DNA of 47,233 bases. Origin: Mesorhizobium sp. Its GTDB lineage: Bacteria > Pseudomonadota > Alphaproteobacteria > Rhizobiales > Rhizobiaceae. The notes beneath the pieces are model-generated. The model did not search any database, was not told the DNA's origin, and saw only the letters and a list, made by a program, of their open reading frames with translations. The stretch is from contig NZ_SUGA01000043.1 of the NCBI RefSeq assembly GCF_004963255.1, forward strand, positions 1 through 47,233, given 5' to 3'. Positions 35,514-44,002 of this stretch are shown piece after piece. The translations under genes were made by a program, and so were the position numbers. Within the stretch, counting starts at the first letter, position 1; every line of letters begins with the position of its first letter.

Positions 35514-37373
35514 ATGATCGTCCGACTGCGACGCGCCCTGCGATGGCAAGCGCTTCCGCTTCTTGCCGGCTTTGCCGTTGTCGCGCTGATCATAACCGCG
35601 CGCGCCATCCTCGCCGAAGCGCAGATCGCCGACCGCGACGCCAGCCGCGAAGCGATCGAAGCCCAGCAAACGCTCTCGAGCCTGCTTTCGCTTGTCCAGG
35701 ATGCCGAGACCGGCCAACGCGGCTATCTGCTGACCGGCGAGAAAAACTATCTGCTGCCATACCAGCATGCGGTCGAGGCGCTGCCGGCGCTGCTCAAGCG
35801 CGTCGATGAGATGTTTCCGGTCGGCAGCGATCGGGCGCAGCAGGTGGCCGGCATCAAGGACGCGCTTGGCCGCAAGCAAGCGGAACTCGCTGAGACGATC
35901 AGGCTCTACGACACGGGCAACACGGCGAAAGCGCTGGACATCGTGCGCGGCGGCAGGGGCAAGCTGGACATGGACCAGATCCGCGCCAACATCGATGCGA
36001 TCCGGCGCATCGACGGTGCGAACCTCGCTGGCCGTGCGGAGCGGATGGAACAGATCGAAGGCTGGCTGCGCATCGGCTCGTTCGCGGCGCTGCTGGGCAT
36101 TTTTCTGCTCGGCATCTATACGATCCGCCAGTCCAGTCACCGCTTCCGAGAGGTGGCTGCCGCGCAGGACGCATTGAGCGCCAAGAACGCGGCGCTGCTC
36201 AACGAGATCGACACGCGTGAGAAGGCGGAGTCGCAGCTTCGTCAGGTGCAGAAGATGGAGGCGGTGGGCCAGCTCACGGGCGGCATCGCGCATGATTTCA
36301 ACAATATGCTGGCTGTCATCACCAGCGCCATGAACCTCGCGCAGCGCAAGCTCGCTCGCGGCGAGCATGACGTGCAGAGCTTCGTTGAGGCGGCGGCCGA
36401 TGCCGCGGCGCGCGCCGCCAACCTCACCGCCAGGCTGCTTGCCTTTTCCCGGCAGCAGCCGCTGGCGCCGCAGATCGTCGATGCCAATCGCCTCGTCACC
36501 GGCATGTCGAGCCTTTTGCGGCGCACGCTCGGTCATGCGATCGAGATCGAAACGGTGCTGGCGGGCGGACTTTGGAAAACGCACGCCGACCCGAGCCAGG
36601 TCGAGAATGCCATCATCAACCTGGCGGTCAACGCACGCGACGCCATGGATGAAGAGGGCAAGCTCACCATCGAGACCGCCAACTGCCATCTCGACGAGGC
36701 CTATGCGGCGGCGCATCCCGAAGTGAAGGCCGGTCAGTATGTCATGATCGCGGTAACGGACACCGGCGCGGGTATGACGGCGGACATCATGGCCAAGGCT
36801 TTCGAGCCATTCTTCACCACGAAGCCCGCGACGAAGGGAACCGGGCTCGGTCTCAGCCAGGTGTTCGGCTTCGTCAAGCAATCCGGCGGACACGTCAAGA
36901 TCTATTCCGAGCCCGGCGAGGGCACGACAATCAGGATCTATCTTCCGCGCTTCACCGGTCCGGAGGAAGCGGCGCCGCCGGTAAAGACCAGCGGCAGGAG
37001 CGATGTTCCGGCAACCGAAACCGTGCTGCTCGTCGAGGACGATGCTCGCGTGCGTGCTTCGACGGCCGCCGCCTTACTGGAGCTCGGCTATACCGTCATT
37101 GAAGCCGCGGGTGGTGACGAAGCCTTGGAGAAACTCGGCCAGAACGCCGCCATCGCGCTGATGCTGACGGATATTGTAATGCCGGGCATGAATGGCCGGC
37201 AACTCGCCGAACAGGCTCGCAAGCACTCCCCCTCCCTGAAAGTGGTGTTCATGACCGGCTTCACGCGCAACGCCGTCGTGCACAATGGCGTGCTCGACCA
37301 CGATGTGCAGTTCATCGCCAAGCCGTTCACGCTGGAACAGCTGGCGGCGAAGCTCCGGGACGCGCTGGCTTGA
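35514..37373 (+). CDS. Hybrid sensor histidine kinase/response regulator
   Basis: A 619-residue membrane protein. Order: helix at about 10-30, a CHASE3-type extracytoplasmic sensor (about 35-180; note the typical VQDAETGQRGYLLTGEKNYL), second helix near 185-205, coiled linker, HisKA with GGIAHDFNN (His about 259), HATPase domain with NLAVNARDAM, DTGAGM and GTGLGLS, then a C-terminal receiver with phospho-acceptor Asp in LTDIVMPGMNG (about 552). The TTG at 35445 would lengthen the N-terminus, but ATG 35514 gives a neat membrane segment. It lacks a clear ribosome site. No partner regulator gene is adjacent. Confidence 0.92.
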   Translation: MIVRLRRALRWQALPLLAGFAVVALIITARAILAEAQIADRDASREAIEAQQTLSSLLSLVQDAETGQRGYLLTGEKNYLLPYQHAVEALPALLKRVDEMFPVGSDRAQQVAGIKDALGRKQAELAETIRLYDTGNTAKALDIVRGGRGKLDMDQIRANIDAIRRIDGANLAGRAERMEQIEGWLRIGSFAALLGIFLLGIYTIRQSSHRFREVAAAQDALSAKNAALLNEIDTREKAESQLRQVQKMEAVGQLTGGIAHDFNNMLAVITSAMNLAQRKLARGEHDVQSFVEAAADAAARAANLTARLLAFSRQQPLAPQIVDANRLVTGMSSLLRRTLGHAIEIETVLAGGLWKTHADPSQVENAIINLAVNARDAMDEEGKLTIETANCHLDEAYAAAHPEVKAGQYVMIAVTDTGAGMTADIMAKAFEPFFTTKPATKGTGLGLSQVFGFVKQSGGHVKIYSEPGEGTTIRIYLPRFTGPEEAAPPVKTSGRSDVPATETVLLVEDDARVRASTAAALLELGYTVIEAAGGDEALEKLGQNAAIALMLTDIVMPGMNGRQLAEQARKHSPSLKVVFMTGFTRNAVVHNGVLDHDVQFIAKPFTLEQLAAKLRDALA

Positions 37374-37388
37374 TTTGTCTGGCCGTTC

Positions 37389-37553
37389 TTAGATCCGTCC
37401 GAGCACGACCAGAATAATGACGATGACAAGAACCAACCCGAGACCGCCGCCGCCATAATAGCCCGTGCCGTAGAACGGCCCGCCGCCCAGGCCGCTGAAA
37501 CCACCAAGCAAGGCCAGAATGAGAATAATGATAAGAATTGTGCCGAGACCCAT
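37389..37553 (-). CDS. DUF3309-type small membrane protein
   Basis: A 54-residue protein made of two hydrophobic helices joined by a glycine/tyrosine-rich hairpin: MGLGTILIIILILALLGGF, then GGGPFYGTGYYGGGG, then LGLVLVIVIILVVLGRI. This pattern matches the DUF3309 family of tiny membrane proteins common in alphaproteobacteria and often stress-induced. Ribosome site GAGAGGAAAAG precedes the ATG. Function unknown. Confidence 0.85.
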   Translation of the reverse strand: MGLGTILIIILILALLGGFSGLGGGPFYGTGYYGGGGLGLVLVIVIILVVLGRI

Positions 37554-37646
37554 GTTCTTTTCCTCTCTCTGAGCGCAAGCCGGCGCTTTTCATCACGAAA
37601 TCAACTCGCAAGGGGCGCGCATGTTCCACCCGGCTCCGCGCCGAGG

Positions 37647-37784
37647 CTATTCGGCCTTGGCCGATTGGGATGACACGATCGGCGGCCCGGGATTGGCTTC
37701 AAGTCTCATCGGCACCAAAAACATGAGCGCGATCGCAATCGCGATCGACACAATGATGGCCGCGGTGCTGATGATGTCCTTCAT
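37647..37784 (-). CDS. Tiny hypothetical membrane protein
   Basis: A 45-residue frame: a single helix, IISTAAIIVSIAIAIALMFL, then a short proline-containing tail. AGGATG lies upstream. It has the composition of a real membrane protein and the same orientation as the DUF3309 gene 93 bases downstream. No family known to me. Confidence 0.55.
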   Translation of the reverse strand: MKDIISTAAIIVSIAIAIALMFLVPMRLEANPGPPIVSSQSAKAE

Positions 37785-37927
37785 GTTCGCATCCTGAATA
37801 TTCAAAGGTGCTGAACAACGCTGCGCAATACTTCCCGTTCCACTTCGCCCTAGCGGAACCTTTTTCAGACGCGCGACGTTGGGGGCAGCCCGGTTAGGGC
37901 AATCCTGGCGACAACGGAGGCTCGCTT

Positions 37928-38095
37928 ATGGGCGCATCGGTACTCATCGGCATCCTGATCACCTTCCTGGTGGCGATCCTGGTGCTCTATCTCGTGCAGC
38001 GCTTGCCACTCGATGCCCGCGCGCGACAGATCGCGCAGATCATCGTCATCATCATCGGAATCATTTCGTTGCTCAAATATCTTGCGGTCTTTTAG
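37928..38095 (+). CDS. Small membrane protein (Thivi_2564-like)
   Basis: A 55-residue protein with GGAGG as ribosome site. Two hydrophobic helices (about 3-24 and 36-54) flank a basic/polar turn RLPLDARARQIAQ. The arrangement resembles the Thivi_2564 family of tiny membrane proteins with a 'P-D-x-x-x-x-I' turn; function is unknown. It is divergent from the two small minus-strand genes. Confidence 0.75.
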   Translation: MGASVLIGILITFLVAILVLYLVQRLPLDARARQIAQIIVIIIGIISLLKYLAVF

Positions 38096-38137
38096 CCGCG
38101 GTCCATATTCGGCACGGAAACCCCGAAGCCCCTGTCC

Positions 38138-38446
38138 ATGAGAACCCTGTCGACCGCATGCCTCGCTGGCAACTTGTTGGGCGCCGCCACGCTGCTGTGC
38201 GCCGCGAGCGCCGCCCACGCCCGGCCGGATACGCGCGCCATGACCTGCGCGCAGACGCAGGCGTTGATCAAAAGCGACCATGCGGTGGTTTTGACCACCG
38301 GTCCGGATACTTATGACCGCTTCGTGCGGCAATTCGGCAATGAGTGCGACTGGCCGGAAGTGCCAATATCAACAACCGTTCCCGCCAAGGACGGCGAGTG
38401 CCGCGTCTATCGGTGCGAGGAGCCGGTCGACCTTCCCGACCGATAG
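38138..38446 (+). CDS. Hypothetical periplasmic protein
   Basis: A 102-residue protein with signal peptide (cleavage near AAHARPD). The mature part has four cysteines (about 37, 70, 87, 92), even in number and compatible with two disulfides, and segments TCAQTQALIKSDHAVVLTTG and TYDRFVRQFGNEC that recur in a rhizobial family I cannot name. It lies 42 bases after the small membrane gene on the same strand. Function unknown. Confidence 0.75.
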   Translation: MRTLSTACLAGNLLGAATLLCAASAAHARPDTRAMTCAQTQALIKSDHAVVLTTGPDTYDRFVRQFGNECDWPEVPISTTVPAKDGECRVYRCEEPVDLPDR

Positions 38447-38561
38447 CCGCCTCTTGCGGTCCCGCGCGGAACCATAGCAACCCCATACGGGTTGTACGGG
38501 CCAGCGGCAGAGCTGGCCGGCCGCGACTTTGTTCTGGGTGTAACAGCGGGAGGAACGGCAA

Positions 38562-39002
38562 ATGCCTGAAATCGCGCGCACCGGCAGTTGCTTGTGCGGC
38601 GGCGTGCAGTACCGCGTGGCTGGCGAGCCACGCCGGGTCGGCCTCTGCCACTGCAAGGATTGCCGCAAGACAAGCGGATCGGCTTTCCATGCCTATGCCG
38701 TATGGCCGCTTCAAGCGTTCGAAGCCAGCGGGATTACCAGCACCTATGGCGCTCGAAGTTTTTGCCCAACCTGCGGAAGCCGCGTTCCATTCGTCGGCGA
38801 AGAGGAAGTCGAGGTCACGATCGGCAGCCTTGACGTCGCGCCGACCGAAGGGCTGGTGCCGGACTATGAGCTTTGGATCGGGCGGCGCGAATCCTGGTTG
38901 CAGGCCCTCCCCGAGGCGTATCAGTTCGAGCATGACCGGGTCGCCGTTGATTCGGCCGCCGGCAATGAAATCGACCCGGAGCCGCGGCAGGAGTCGGCCT
39001 AG
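38562..39002 (+). CDS. GFA family protein (CENP-V/glutathione-dependent formaldehyde-activating-like)
   Basis: A 146-residue zinc protein of the GFA/CENP-V family. Zinc-binding cysteines appear as GSCLCGGVQYRV (about 6-17), CHCKDCRKTSGSAF (about 28-41) and FCPTCGSRV (about 68-76), with the typical spacing. The founding member joins formaldehyde to glutathione, but most relatives have no shown activity. GGGAGG precedes the ATG. The gene has its own upstream region of 115 bases. Confidence 0.92.
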   Translation: MPEIARTGSCLCGGVQYRVAGEPRRVGLCHCKDCRKTSGSAFHAYAVWPLQAFEASGITSTYGARSFCPTCGSRVPFVGEEEVEVTIGSLDVAPTEGLVPDYELWIGRRESWLQALPEAYQFEHDRVAVDSAAGNEIDPEPRQESA

Positions 39003-39537
39003 GTCGGATCAATGTCGGACTTAAGCCTGAACGGCAATAACCTGCCGTCCAGGGACTCTTCGACGCCATCTGGAAAGGACCGGCTGCCGATTGAGATGCC
39101 AAGCTTTTCTCCAAGCTCCGTCTGTTTCAACCACCGGTAGGTTTGCCGGTCAGTCAGCCGCCGATAACCTTCACAAGATGAGTCGTGACATGCATGTTTC
39201 AGGCTGCGGCATTCATGGCGTTTTATCGGCTTTGCGGAACGGCAGAATTTTGAGCCGCCGCTCTTTCGCAATACAACCTTTTGGTTTGCTCTCCTGCCGA
39301 CCGCTTGTGTTCGGCGGGTGAAATACCAAGCCGCAGTTGCAATATCGAAGTGAAAATTCTTTAAGCTTAAGAAATTTTTTAGACCATTGCTTTCTGGTAG
39401 TATCAAAATATGACGCTCGGAATTGCCACAGGCAGTAGGCCTTATGATTTCGAACCTTGTACAAAAGGCCACCTTTGTTTCTTTCCCTTTTTGCTCCATA
39501 TTACTGCCGAATCTTGAAACCGGACGGGGCGGTTTTG
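39003..39537. other. AT-rich stretch, no confident gene
   Basis: These 535 bases are AT-richer than the flanks and include runs such as TTAAGCTTAA. Open frames on both strands up to about 180 codons were weighed, but none has a ribosome site or motif. It may be a decayed gene or promoter-rich island upstream of the PAS gene. Confidence 0.5.
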
Positions 39538-40083
39538 ATGACATCGGCGCCTGATCACGGCCGAAAAATGCCTATGCGGTATCCACCGATAGACGGGTTC
39601 TGGACCTGGGACGTCAAGCGTGACCGTGTCTATGGCGACACCAACCTTTCAGATTATTTCGGGCTCACTCTCGACGAATTCTCGCATGGCGCATCTCTGG
39701 AACGGTGCATGCAAAGCATCGACGTGGATGATCGGCCAAGAGTCCGATTGGCGATCCGGAAGGCGATAGAACGCAAGTCGAGCTTCAGGGAAGTCTACAG
39801 GGTCCGGTCGGAAAAGATGGGGCTGCGCAAGATCCTCGCCGTCGGCCAATGTTACGTAGACGGTGTGGGCGAGGCAGCGCTCTACCCTGGCTGGTTCGTC
39901 GATCTGACGAACGATGCCACCTGCGAGGAACAATCGCTGCGCGAAATCCACAATCACGTCGAACAGGCCAAGGACATCGCGCGATCGATCGGACACGACC
40001 TGTTGTCCTATCTTCTGGACAACGTCGAGGAAGAGGTCGAGCAACGGCTTGACGGAAGGCTGAGGAGGCGAAGATCGTCCTGA
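39538..40083 (+). CDS. PAS domain protein without output domain
   Basis: A 181-residue protein starting at ATG 39538. Residues about 15-125 resemble a PAS fold of the PAS_3 type: FWTWDVKRDRVYGDTNLSDY opening strand, SLERCMQSIDVDDRPRVRLAI helix and REVYRVRSEKMGLRKILAVG strand. The last 55 residues are a charged helix (coiled coil) and then RRRRSS. There is no kinase, GGDEF or helix-turn-helix domain, so it is probably a sensor adaptor acting on another protein. Ligand unknown. Confidence 0.72.
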   Translation: MTSAPDHGRKMPMRYPPIDGFWTWDVKRDRVYGDTNLSDYFGLTLDEFSHGASLERCMQSIDVDDRPRVRLAIRKAIERKSSFREVYRVRSEKMGLRKILAVGQCYVDGVGEAALYPGWFVDLTNDATCEEQSLREIHNHVEQAKDIARSIGHDLLSYLLDNVEEEVEQRLDGRLRRRRSS

Positions 40084-40109
40084 GGCAGCTTTCGCCGATC
40101 GTTTGCGGG

Positions 40110-40370
40110 TCAGCTTCGCCTGCCGCGTCTGCCGACCTCAGCCGTGACCATGCGCGCGAAATGCGATTGCGGCGATCGCTGCTCGATGAGTTTGGCGCGC
40201 TCGAGCGCCGCATCGCCGTAAAATTCGATCAGCACCCCGGCTGCCCGGGCGGCATCGACTTTCAAGCGGCCGAAATCGACTTGCCCGTTTTCGAACGAGG
40301 GCTCGCTCCTGGCAATCACGTCAAGCATGGCTTGCAACTTGTCAGGAGTGCTGCCCTCGTCTTCGTTCAT
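40110..40370 (-). CDS. Hypothetical small protein
   Basis: An 86-residue protein starting at MNEDEGSTPDKL; a longer frame to 40406 exists but has less likely codons. It is mostly helical, with acidic N-terminus and RRGRRS basic end. It is divergent from the 64-residue gene at 40540 and convergent with the PAS gene. No family recognised. Confidence 0.6.
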   Translation of the reverse strand: MNEDEGSTPDKLQAMLDVIARSEPSFENGQVDFGRLKVDAARAAGVLIEFYGDAALERAKLIEQRSPQSHFARMVTAEVGRRGRRS

Positions 40371-40539
40371 GGTCGCTATCCGATTGGGCGCGTAAAATAT
40401 CGACATTTCCGCACAATGTCCAACAGGTTCGCTGGCCGGGCGTCAATGCAACCGCGTGCATCCGCACCGCGCACGGTGTCACAACTTTCATACAAGCATA
40501 GTGATCCAGACTTACCGCGCAGACATTTGGGGGGCACCC

Positions 40540-40734
40540 ATGGACCAGCCTAGCAAAATGGAAAACCTGCAGTTTGCGCAGGGGATATTGCGAGAACTTC
40601 GCCAGAGGGCCGAAGCCGACGGCGAAAAACTCCTGACCTATCTCATCGACATGGCTTATCTCGAGGCCAGCGACCGCATCCGTGCCCACTGGATCGGCAA
40701 CCACGACCATGAAAGCCGCCGCGCCAAGGGATGA
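40540..40734 (+). CDS. Hypothetical small helical protein
   Basis: A 64-residue protein starting at MDQPSKMENL with TTGGGGGG upstream. It is a nearly all-helical protein with heptad-like spacing (LRELRQRAEADGEKLLTYL). Rhizobia carry many such short proteins of unknown role. The frame extends further upstream in this window but the ATG at 40540 has the better ribosome site. Confidence 0.6.
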   Translation: MDQPSKMENLQFAQGILRELRQRAEADGEKLLTYLIDMAYLEASDRIRAHWIGNHDHESRRAKG

Positions 40735-40857
40735 GCCGTCCAAGGCAATTTGATGCTCGCCGCGGTTTCCGTGCGGACTTGCCCGGATCGATAGCTGGAG
40801 CGGTTCAGCGTTTGCGCCAGAGGCTGAATCGCGCAGGCCCAGCGAGGCATCCTGAAC

Positions 40858-40897
40858 GCAAAAAAGCCCGCCATGCCTTTTCGGCATGGCGGGCTTT
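40858..40897 (-). terminator. Strong hairpin terminator downstream of msrA
   Basis: AAAGCCCGCCATGCC (40863-40877) pairs perfectly with GGCATGGCGGGCTTT (40883-40897) across a five-base loop. On the minus strand it is followed by T residues and lies 43 bases beyond the msrA stop. Confidence 0.92.
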
Positions 40898-40939
40898 GCT
40901 TGGATGAGCAAGGCTAAAGGCGATAGCCTCGCCGCCGAT

Positions 40940-41461
40940 CTATGATGCGGCAGCCTTCTGGCGGACCGGAAGCTTCCACCCCGGCCGCGCGAAGTGGCAG
41001 GTGTAGCCGTTGGGATAGCGTTCCAGATAGTCCTGATGCTCGGGCTCGGCTTCCCAGAAGGGGCCGACCGGAGCAAGCTCGGTGACGACCTTGCCGGGCC
41101 ACAGGCCGGACGCATCGACGTCGGCGATCGTGTCCTCGGCGATCCGCTTCTGCTCGTCGCTCGTGTAGTAGATCGCCGAGCGATAGCTCATGCCGATGTC
41201 GTTGCCCTGGCGGTTCTTCGTCGTCGGATCGTGGATTTGGAAGAAGAATTCGAGCAGCGTGCGGAAACTGGTCCTAGCCGGATCGAAGATGATTTCGATC
41301 GCCTCGGCGTGAGTGCCGTGATTGCGATAGGTCGCGTTGGCGACATCGCCGCCGCTGTAGCCGACCCGGGTTGAAACCACGCCGGGCAAGCGTCGGATCA
41401 GATCCTGCATGCCCCAGAAGCAGCCGCCGGCAAGGACTGCGCGCTCGGTGGAAGAAGCCAT
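40940..41461 (-). CDS. msrA: Peptide-methionine (S)-S-oxide reductase
   Basis: A 173-residue MsrA, which repairs S-sulfoxides of methionine using thioredoxin. The catalytic motif is GGCFWG (Cys14), and the substrate segments YSGGDVANATYRNHGTHAEA, RQGNDIGMSYRSAIYY and HQDYLERYPNGYTCHF are all present. Start ATG 41461 has GGAGG upstream. No resolving-cysteine pair is obvious near the C-terminus, apart from Cys in TCHF. A strong terminator follows. No msrB is adjacent. Confidence 0.95.
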   Translation of the reverse strand: MASSTERAVLAGGCFWGMQDLIRRLPGVVSTRVGYSGGDVANATYRNHGTHAEAIEIIFDPARTSFRTLLEFFFQIHDPTTKNRQGNDIGMSYRSAIYYTSDEQKRIAEDTIADVDASGLWPGKVVTELAPVGPFWEAEPEHQDYLERYPNGYTCHFARPGWKLPVRQKAAAS

Positions 41462-41625
41462 GTCAAACCTCCTTTGGATTGCTCCATAGATAGGCTTTGT
41501 GGCCGGGTTCTTCCAGCGGCTCGGGCGGGCGAACTCCGACATCCCGCGGAGGCGGCTAACGTGGCGGTGTCGTCGGAGGCGTCAAGGGCATTGGTAGGTC
41601 GCCCGCCTGAATCCGCAAGGTAGGG

Positions 41626-42807
41626 TCACTTGACCCCATTGTCCTCCAGTCGCCAAGGCAGAAACGCCTTGATCCGGTCGCTTTTTGCTTCAACGGAGCG
41701 ACCTAGCCGACCCAACAGTCCCATCTTTTCGAGTTCGTTCAGGTCACGAGTGAGGGTCTTCGGCGTCCTTCCAGAATACAGTCGTGAGATTTCCACGTTC
41801 ATATCCAGCAGTTTTGAAATCCGAACCGGGTCCTCCCTCTCGCTGAGCGCGAGCAGGAGAGTCCGACGACGGTGATCGGACGGACTGTTCATTCCACTAA
41901 AGCGGCCATGAACAAAGTTGATCCAGGCAACCTTGTACTGCTCTTCGCGGATACGACGAATTTGTTCCTCAAGTCCATCAACGAAGCCACCCAGCGCGTA
42001 CTTCACGAAATTATGCGTCTCTCCACCGGATTTACTAATCCGATCAAGCTCACGGTAATAGAGAGTTCTAGTTTTGTTGTAATGATTACTCAACAAATGT
42101 CCTGTCGGCTGAGCGAGGCCAGCCCGTAGTAGAATATAGTACTCTAAGAGACGTGCAGTGCGACCGTTGCCGTCGCCGAAGGGGTGGATCAGTGCCATGT
42201 AAATATGCGCAAAAAGGGCGGTCAAAATGGCTTGATGTTCATCGCCGCCACTCGGCGCCACAAGCTCATTGATATGCTGGCAGAGCTCATCGAGGAGATA
42301 TTTGCAGTCTTCTGGCGGAGCGCTTTTATAGACATTCCCAACCACAACGGAATGCCGCCTGATCTGGCCGGGTTGAACCCCGTCCTCCAACTCGAGCTTG
42401 TTCAGAACGCGAGCATTCATTTCACAGCAAAAGTCGGCATCGATCGCGCGGGGCCCATGCTCATGAAGCTCCTTCAGCAGCCACATGCATGCATCGATGA
42501 TATTCTGAACTTCCTGCTGTAGATATTGCTGCGATGGCGGTAGCTTCAGTTTGCCCTGCACCTGCTGAAGAACTTGGTCCTCAGTGAGTGTATTGCCTTC
42601 GATTGCGGTTGTTGCCATCGCGCCCTTTGCAAGAAAGACCTCATAGAGTTGATGCGCAGCCTCCGGCGCCAACGGCACACCTGCGATATGCTTTGCCTTT
42701 GATGCCGCCTCTCCGAGCAACATCCATGTTGTTGCGCCGAACGAGCTGGTCTGCAAATCGAATTTTATCCACGGATGTGTCTTGGCGTATGTCCTTTTTG
42801 TCAGCAT
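41626..42807 (-). CDS. Fic family protein, class II, with C-terminal winged helix
   Basis: A 393-residue Fic protein that would transfer AMP (or similar) to a protein hydroxyl. The core motif HPFGDGNGRTAR (208-219) is intact. An N-terminal TTAIEG (66-71) matches the inhibitory helix motif [S/T]xxxE[G/N], so activity is probably self-restrained. The C-terminal 80 residues (LTRDLNELEKMGLLGRLGRS) look like a winged helix-turn-helix, suggesting DNA binding or autoregulation. Base composition is lower in GC than in neighbours, as is common in acquired genes. It may be a toxin or host-protein regulator; target unknown. Confidence 0.93.
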   Translation of the reverse strand: MLTKRTYAKTHPWIKFDLQTSSFGATTWMLLGEAASKAKHIAGVPLAPEAAHQLYEVFLAKGAMATTAIEGNTLTEDQVLQQVQGKLKLPPSQQYLQQEVQNIIDACMWLLKELHEHGPRAIDADFCCEMNARVLNKLELEDGVQPGQIRRHSVVVGNVYKSAPPEDCKYLLDELCQHINELVAPSGGDEHQAILTALFAHIYMALIHPFGDGNGRTARLLEYYILLRAGLAQPTGHLLSNHYNKTRTLYYRELDRISKSGGETHNFVKYALGGFVDGLEEQIRRIREEQYKVAWINFVHGRFSGMNSPSDHRRRTLLLALSEREDPVRISKLLDMNVEISRLYSGRTPKTLTRDLNELEKMGLLGRLGRSVEAKSDRIKAFLPWRLEDNGVK

Positions 42808-42897
42808 CCTTAATTCCTCCTCAAAGCCTTGTTTTCTGCAGTTCCCATTGCCGTTTCTATGATTTTGTGCCCTCCATAGGTTAAAAAAATGTCCTAA

Positions 42898-43236
42898 TCA
42901 AATCAACTTTCTTGATACAATGCGCAGCCCATCCTTTTGGCTGAGCGAGGATGTGTCTTCGTTGATAATCGTCGACGCACGTGTGGTCAGCACCGCGAAT
43001 TGCAGCCTGGCCGTGCCGCCCTTGATGCGCACCTTGCCGTCGGTGAAATCGAAAATCTTCTGGCTCGCATAGGCGAGCGCATCGGTCACCGGCACCTGCA
43101 TGCCGGCGAAGGTGAAGACGGTGCGGTAGGAACCGCCCTGCCCGCTGGTCACGGCCTTGAGGCCGAGCTTGGGCGGCGCAAGGCCGGCCTCGCGCGCAGC
43201 GGCGCGGGCAAGGGTCCTGGGAAGTCCTCGGGTCAT
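42898..43236 (-). CDS. Hypothetical protein beside HicAB
   Basis: A 112-residue protein starting at MTRGLPRTLA with GGAGA upstream. The sequence VFTFAGMQVPVTDALAYASQKIF then DGKVRIKGGTARLQFAVL suggests a small alpha/beta fold. No known family. It is divergent from hicA, so the palindrome near hicA could affect it. The last third, after TRASTIINEDTSSL, is polar and may be a late extension. Confidence 0.6.
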   Translation of the reverse strand: MTRGLPRTLARAAAREAGLAPPKLGLKAVTSGQGGSYRTVFTFAGMQVPVTDALAYASQKIFDFTDGKVRIKGGTARLQFAVLTTRASTIINEDTSSLSQKDGLRIVSRKLI

Positions 43237-43389
43237 GTGATTTCTCCATTCTTGGGGGGAATTTTCTGGGGGTGAAGCGTGGTCTGCGCAGCGGACGGAA
43301 AGCCATGTGCCTGGCTTTCCGAACAATGAACCGCCCGAAATGACGGCGAAGGGCGGCTGTTGCCGCTCTATAGACGCGCTCTTGAATTG

Positions 43390-43405
43390 TGTGTATCAAT
43401 ACACA
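43390..43405. promoter_or_regulatory. HicAB operator palindrome
   Basis: TGTGTAT-CA-ATACACA is a perfect inverted repeat with seven-base arms that ends three bases before the hicA start, a place where bound HicB would block transcription or translation. It fits autoregulation by the ribbon-helix-helix domain of HicB. Confidence 0.72.
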
Positions 43406-43407
43406 AC

Positions 43408-43596
43408 ATGAAGAGCGCTGATGTCATCGACAGGTTGCTCGCGGATGGCTGGTTCGAAGTGGCGCGCAAGGGCTCTCATGCCCAATTCAAGCACCGCACC
43501 AAACCCGGCCGCGTGACGGTGCCGCATCCCAAGCGCGACATCCCGATCGGCACGTTGAAGTCGATCGAGAAACAATCCGGCCTGAAGCTGAGGTAG
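43408..43596 (+). CDS. hicA: HicA-type toxin
   Basis: A 62-residue HicA mRNA interferase, a dsRNA-binding-like fold. KSADVIDRLLADGWFEVARK, the catalytic His24 in KGSHAQFKH, and VPHPKRDIPIGTLKSIEKQSGL match the family. It is predicted to cut mRNA when free. The hicB gene starts four bases after its stop. Toxin-first order is normal for hicAB. Confidence 0.95.
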   Translation: MKSADVIDRLLADGWFEVARKGSHAQFKHRTKPGRVTVPHPKRDIPIGTLKSIEKQSGLKLR

Positions 43597-43600
43597 AAAT

Positions 43601-44002
43601 ATGCGTCACTATATCGGACTGATCCACAAGGACGCGGACAGCGATTTCGGCGTCTCGTTCCCCGACTTCCCCGGCGTGGTCACTGCCGGAACAAGCCTCG
43701 ACGAGGCACGCATGTTGGCCGAGGAGGCGTTGGCTTTCCATGTCCACGGACTGGTCGAGGACGGTGAGGCCATTCCCGAGCCGTCATCCCTCGAGGACGT
43801 GATGGCCGACGAGGACAATCGTACCGGCGTTGCCATCCTGGTGACGCTCAAAGCCGAGGCGGCGAAAGTCGTGCGCGTCAACGTCACCATCCCGGAGGAC
43901 GTGCTCGGCGAAATCGACCGCTATGCCGAACGCCACGGCTACAGCCGGTCCGGGTTTCTGACCGCGGCGGCCAAGCAGGCGATGCGCGACGAAGCCGCTT
44001 AG
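43601..44002 (+). CDS. hicB: HicB-type antitoxin
   Basis: A 133-residue antitoxin. The N-terminal HicB fold (about 1-70) includes YIGLIHKDADSDFGVSFPDF and AGTSLDEARMLAEEAL; the C-terminal part (about 90-130) is a ribbon-helix-helix DNA-binding domain (VNVTIPEDVLGEIDRYAERH then SRSGFLTAAAKQAM). It neutralises HicA and probably represses the operon through the palindrome just upstream. All features are typical. Confidence 0.95.
   Translation: MRHYIGLIHKDADSDFGVSFPDFPGVVTAGTSLDEARMLAEEALAFHVHGLVEDGEAIPEPSSLEDVMADEDNRTGVAILVTLKAEAAKVVRVNVTIPEDVLGEIDRYAERHGYSRSGFLTAAAKQAMRDEAA

Noticed and set aside
35496..36893. 465-codon minus-strand frame over the histidine kinase
   Set aside because: Antisense to all kinase motifs and without its own start signals.
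38999..39544. 181-codon minus-strand frame in the AT-rich stretch
   Set aside because: It overlaps the GFA gene end and the start of the PAS gene, has no ribosome site and no domain.
40790..40840. Possible third, decayed copy of the two-hairpin repeat (GAGCGGTTCAGCG start)
   Set aside because: Only about 16 bases resemble the repeat's left end and neither hairpin can be drawn.
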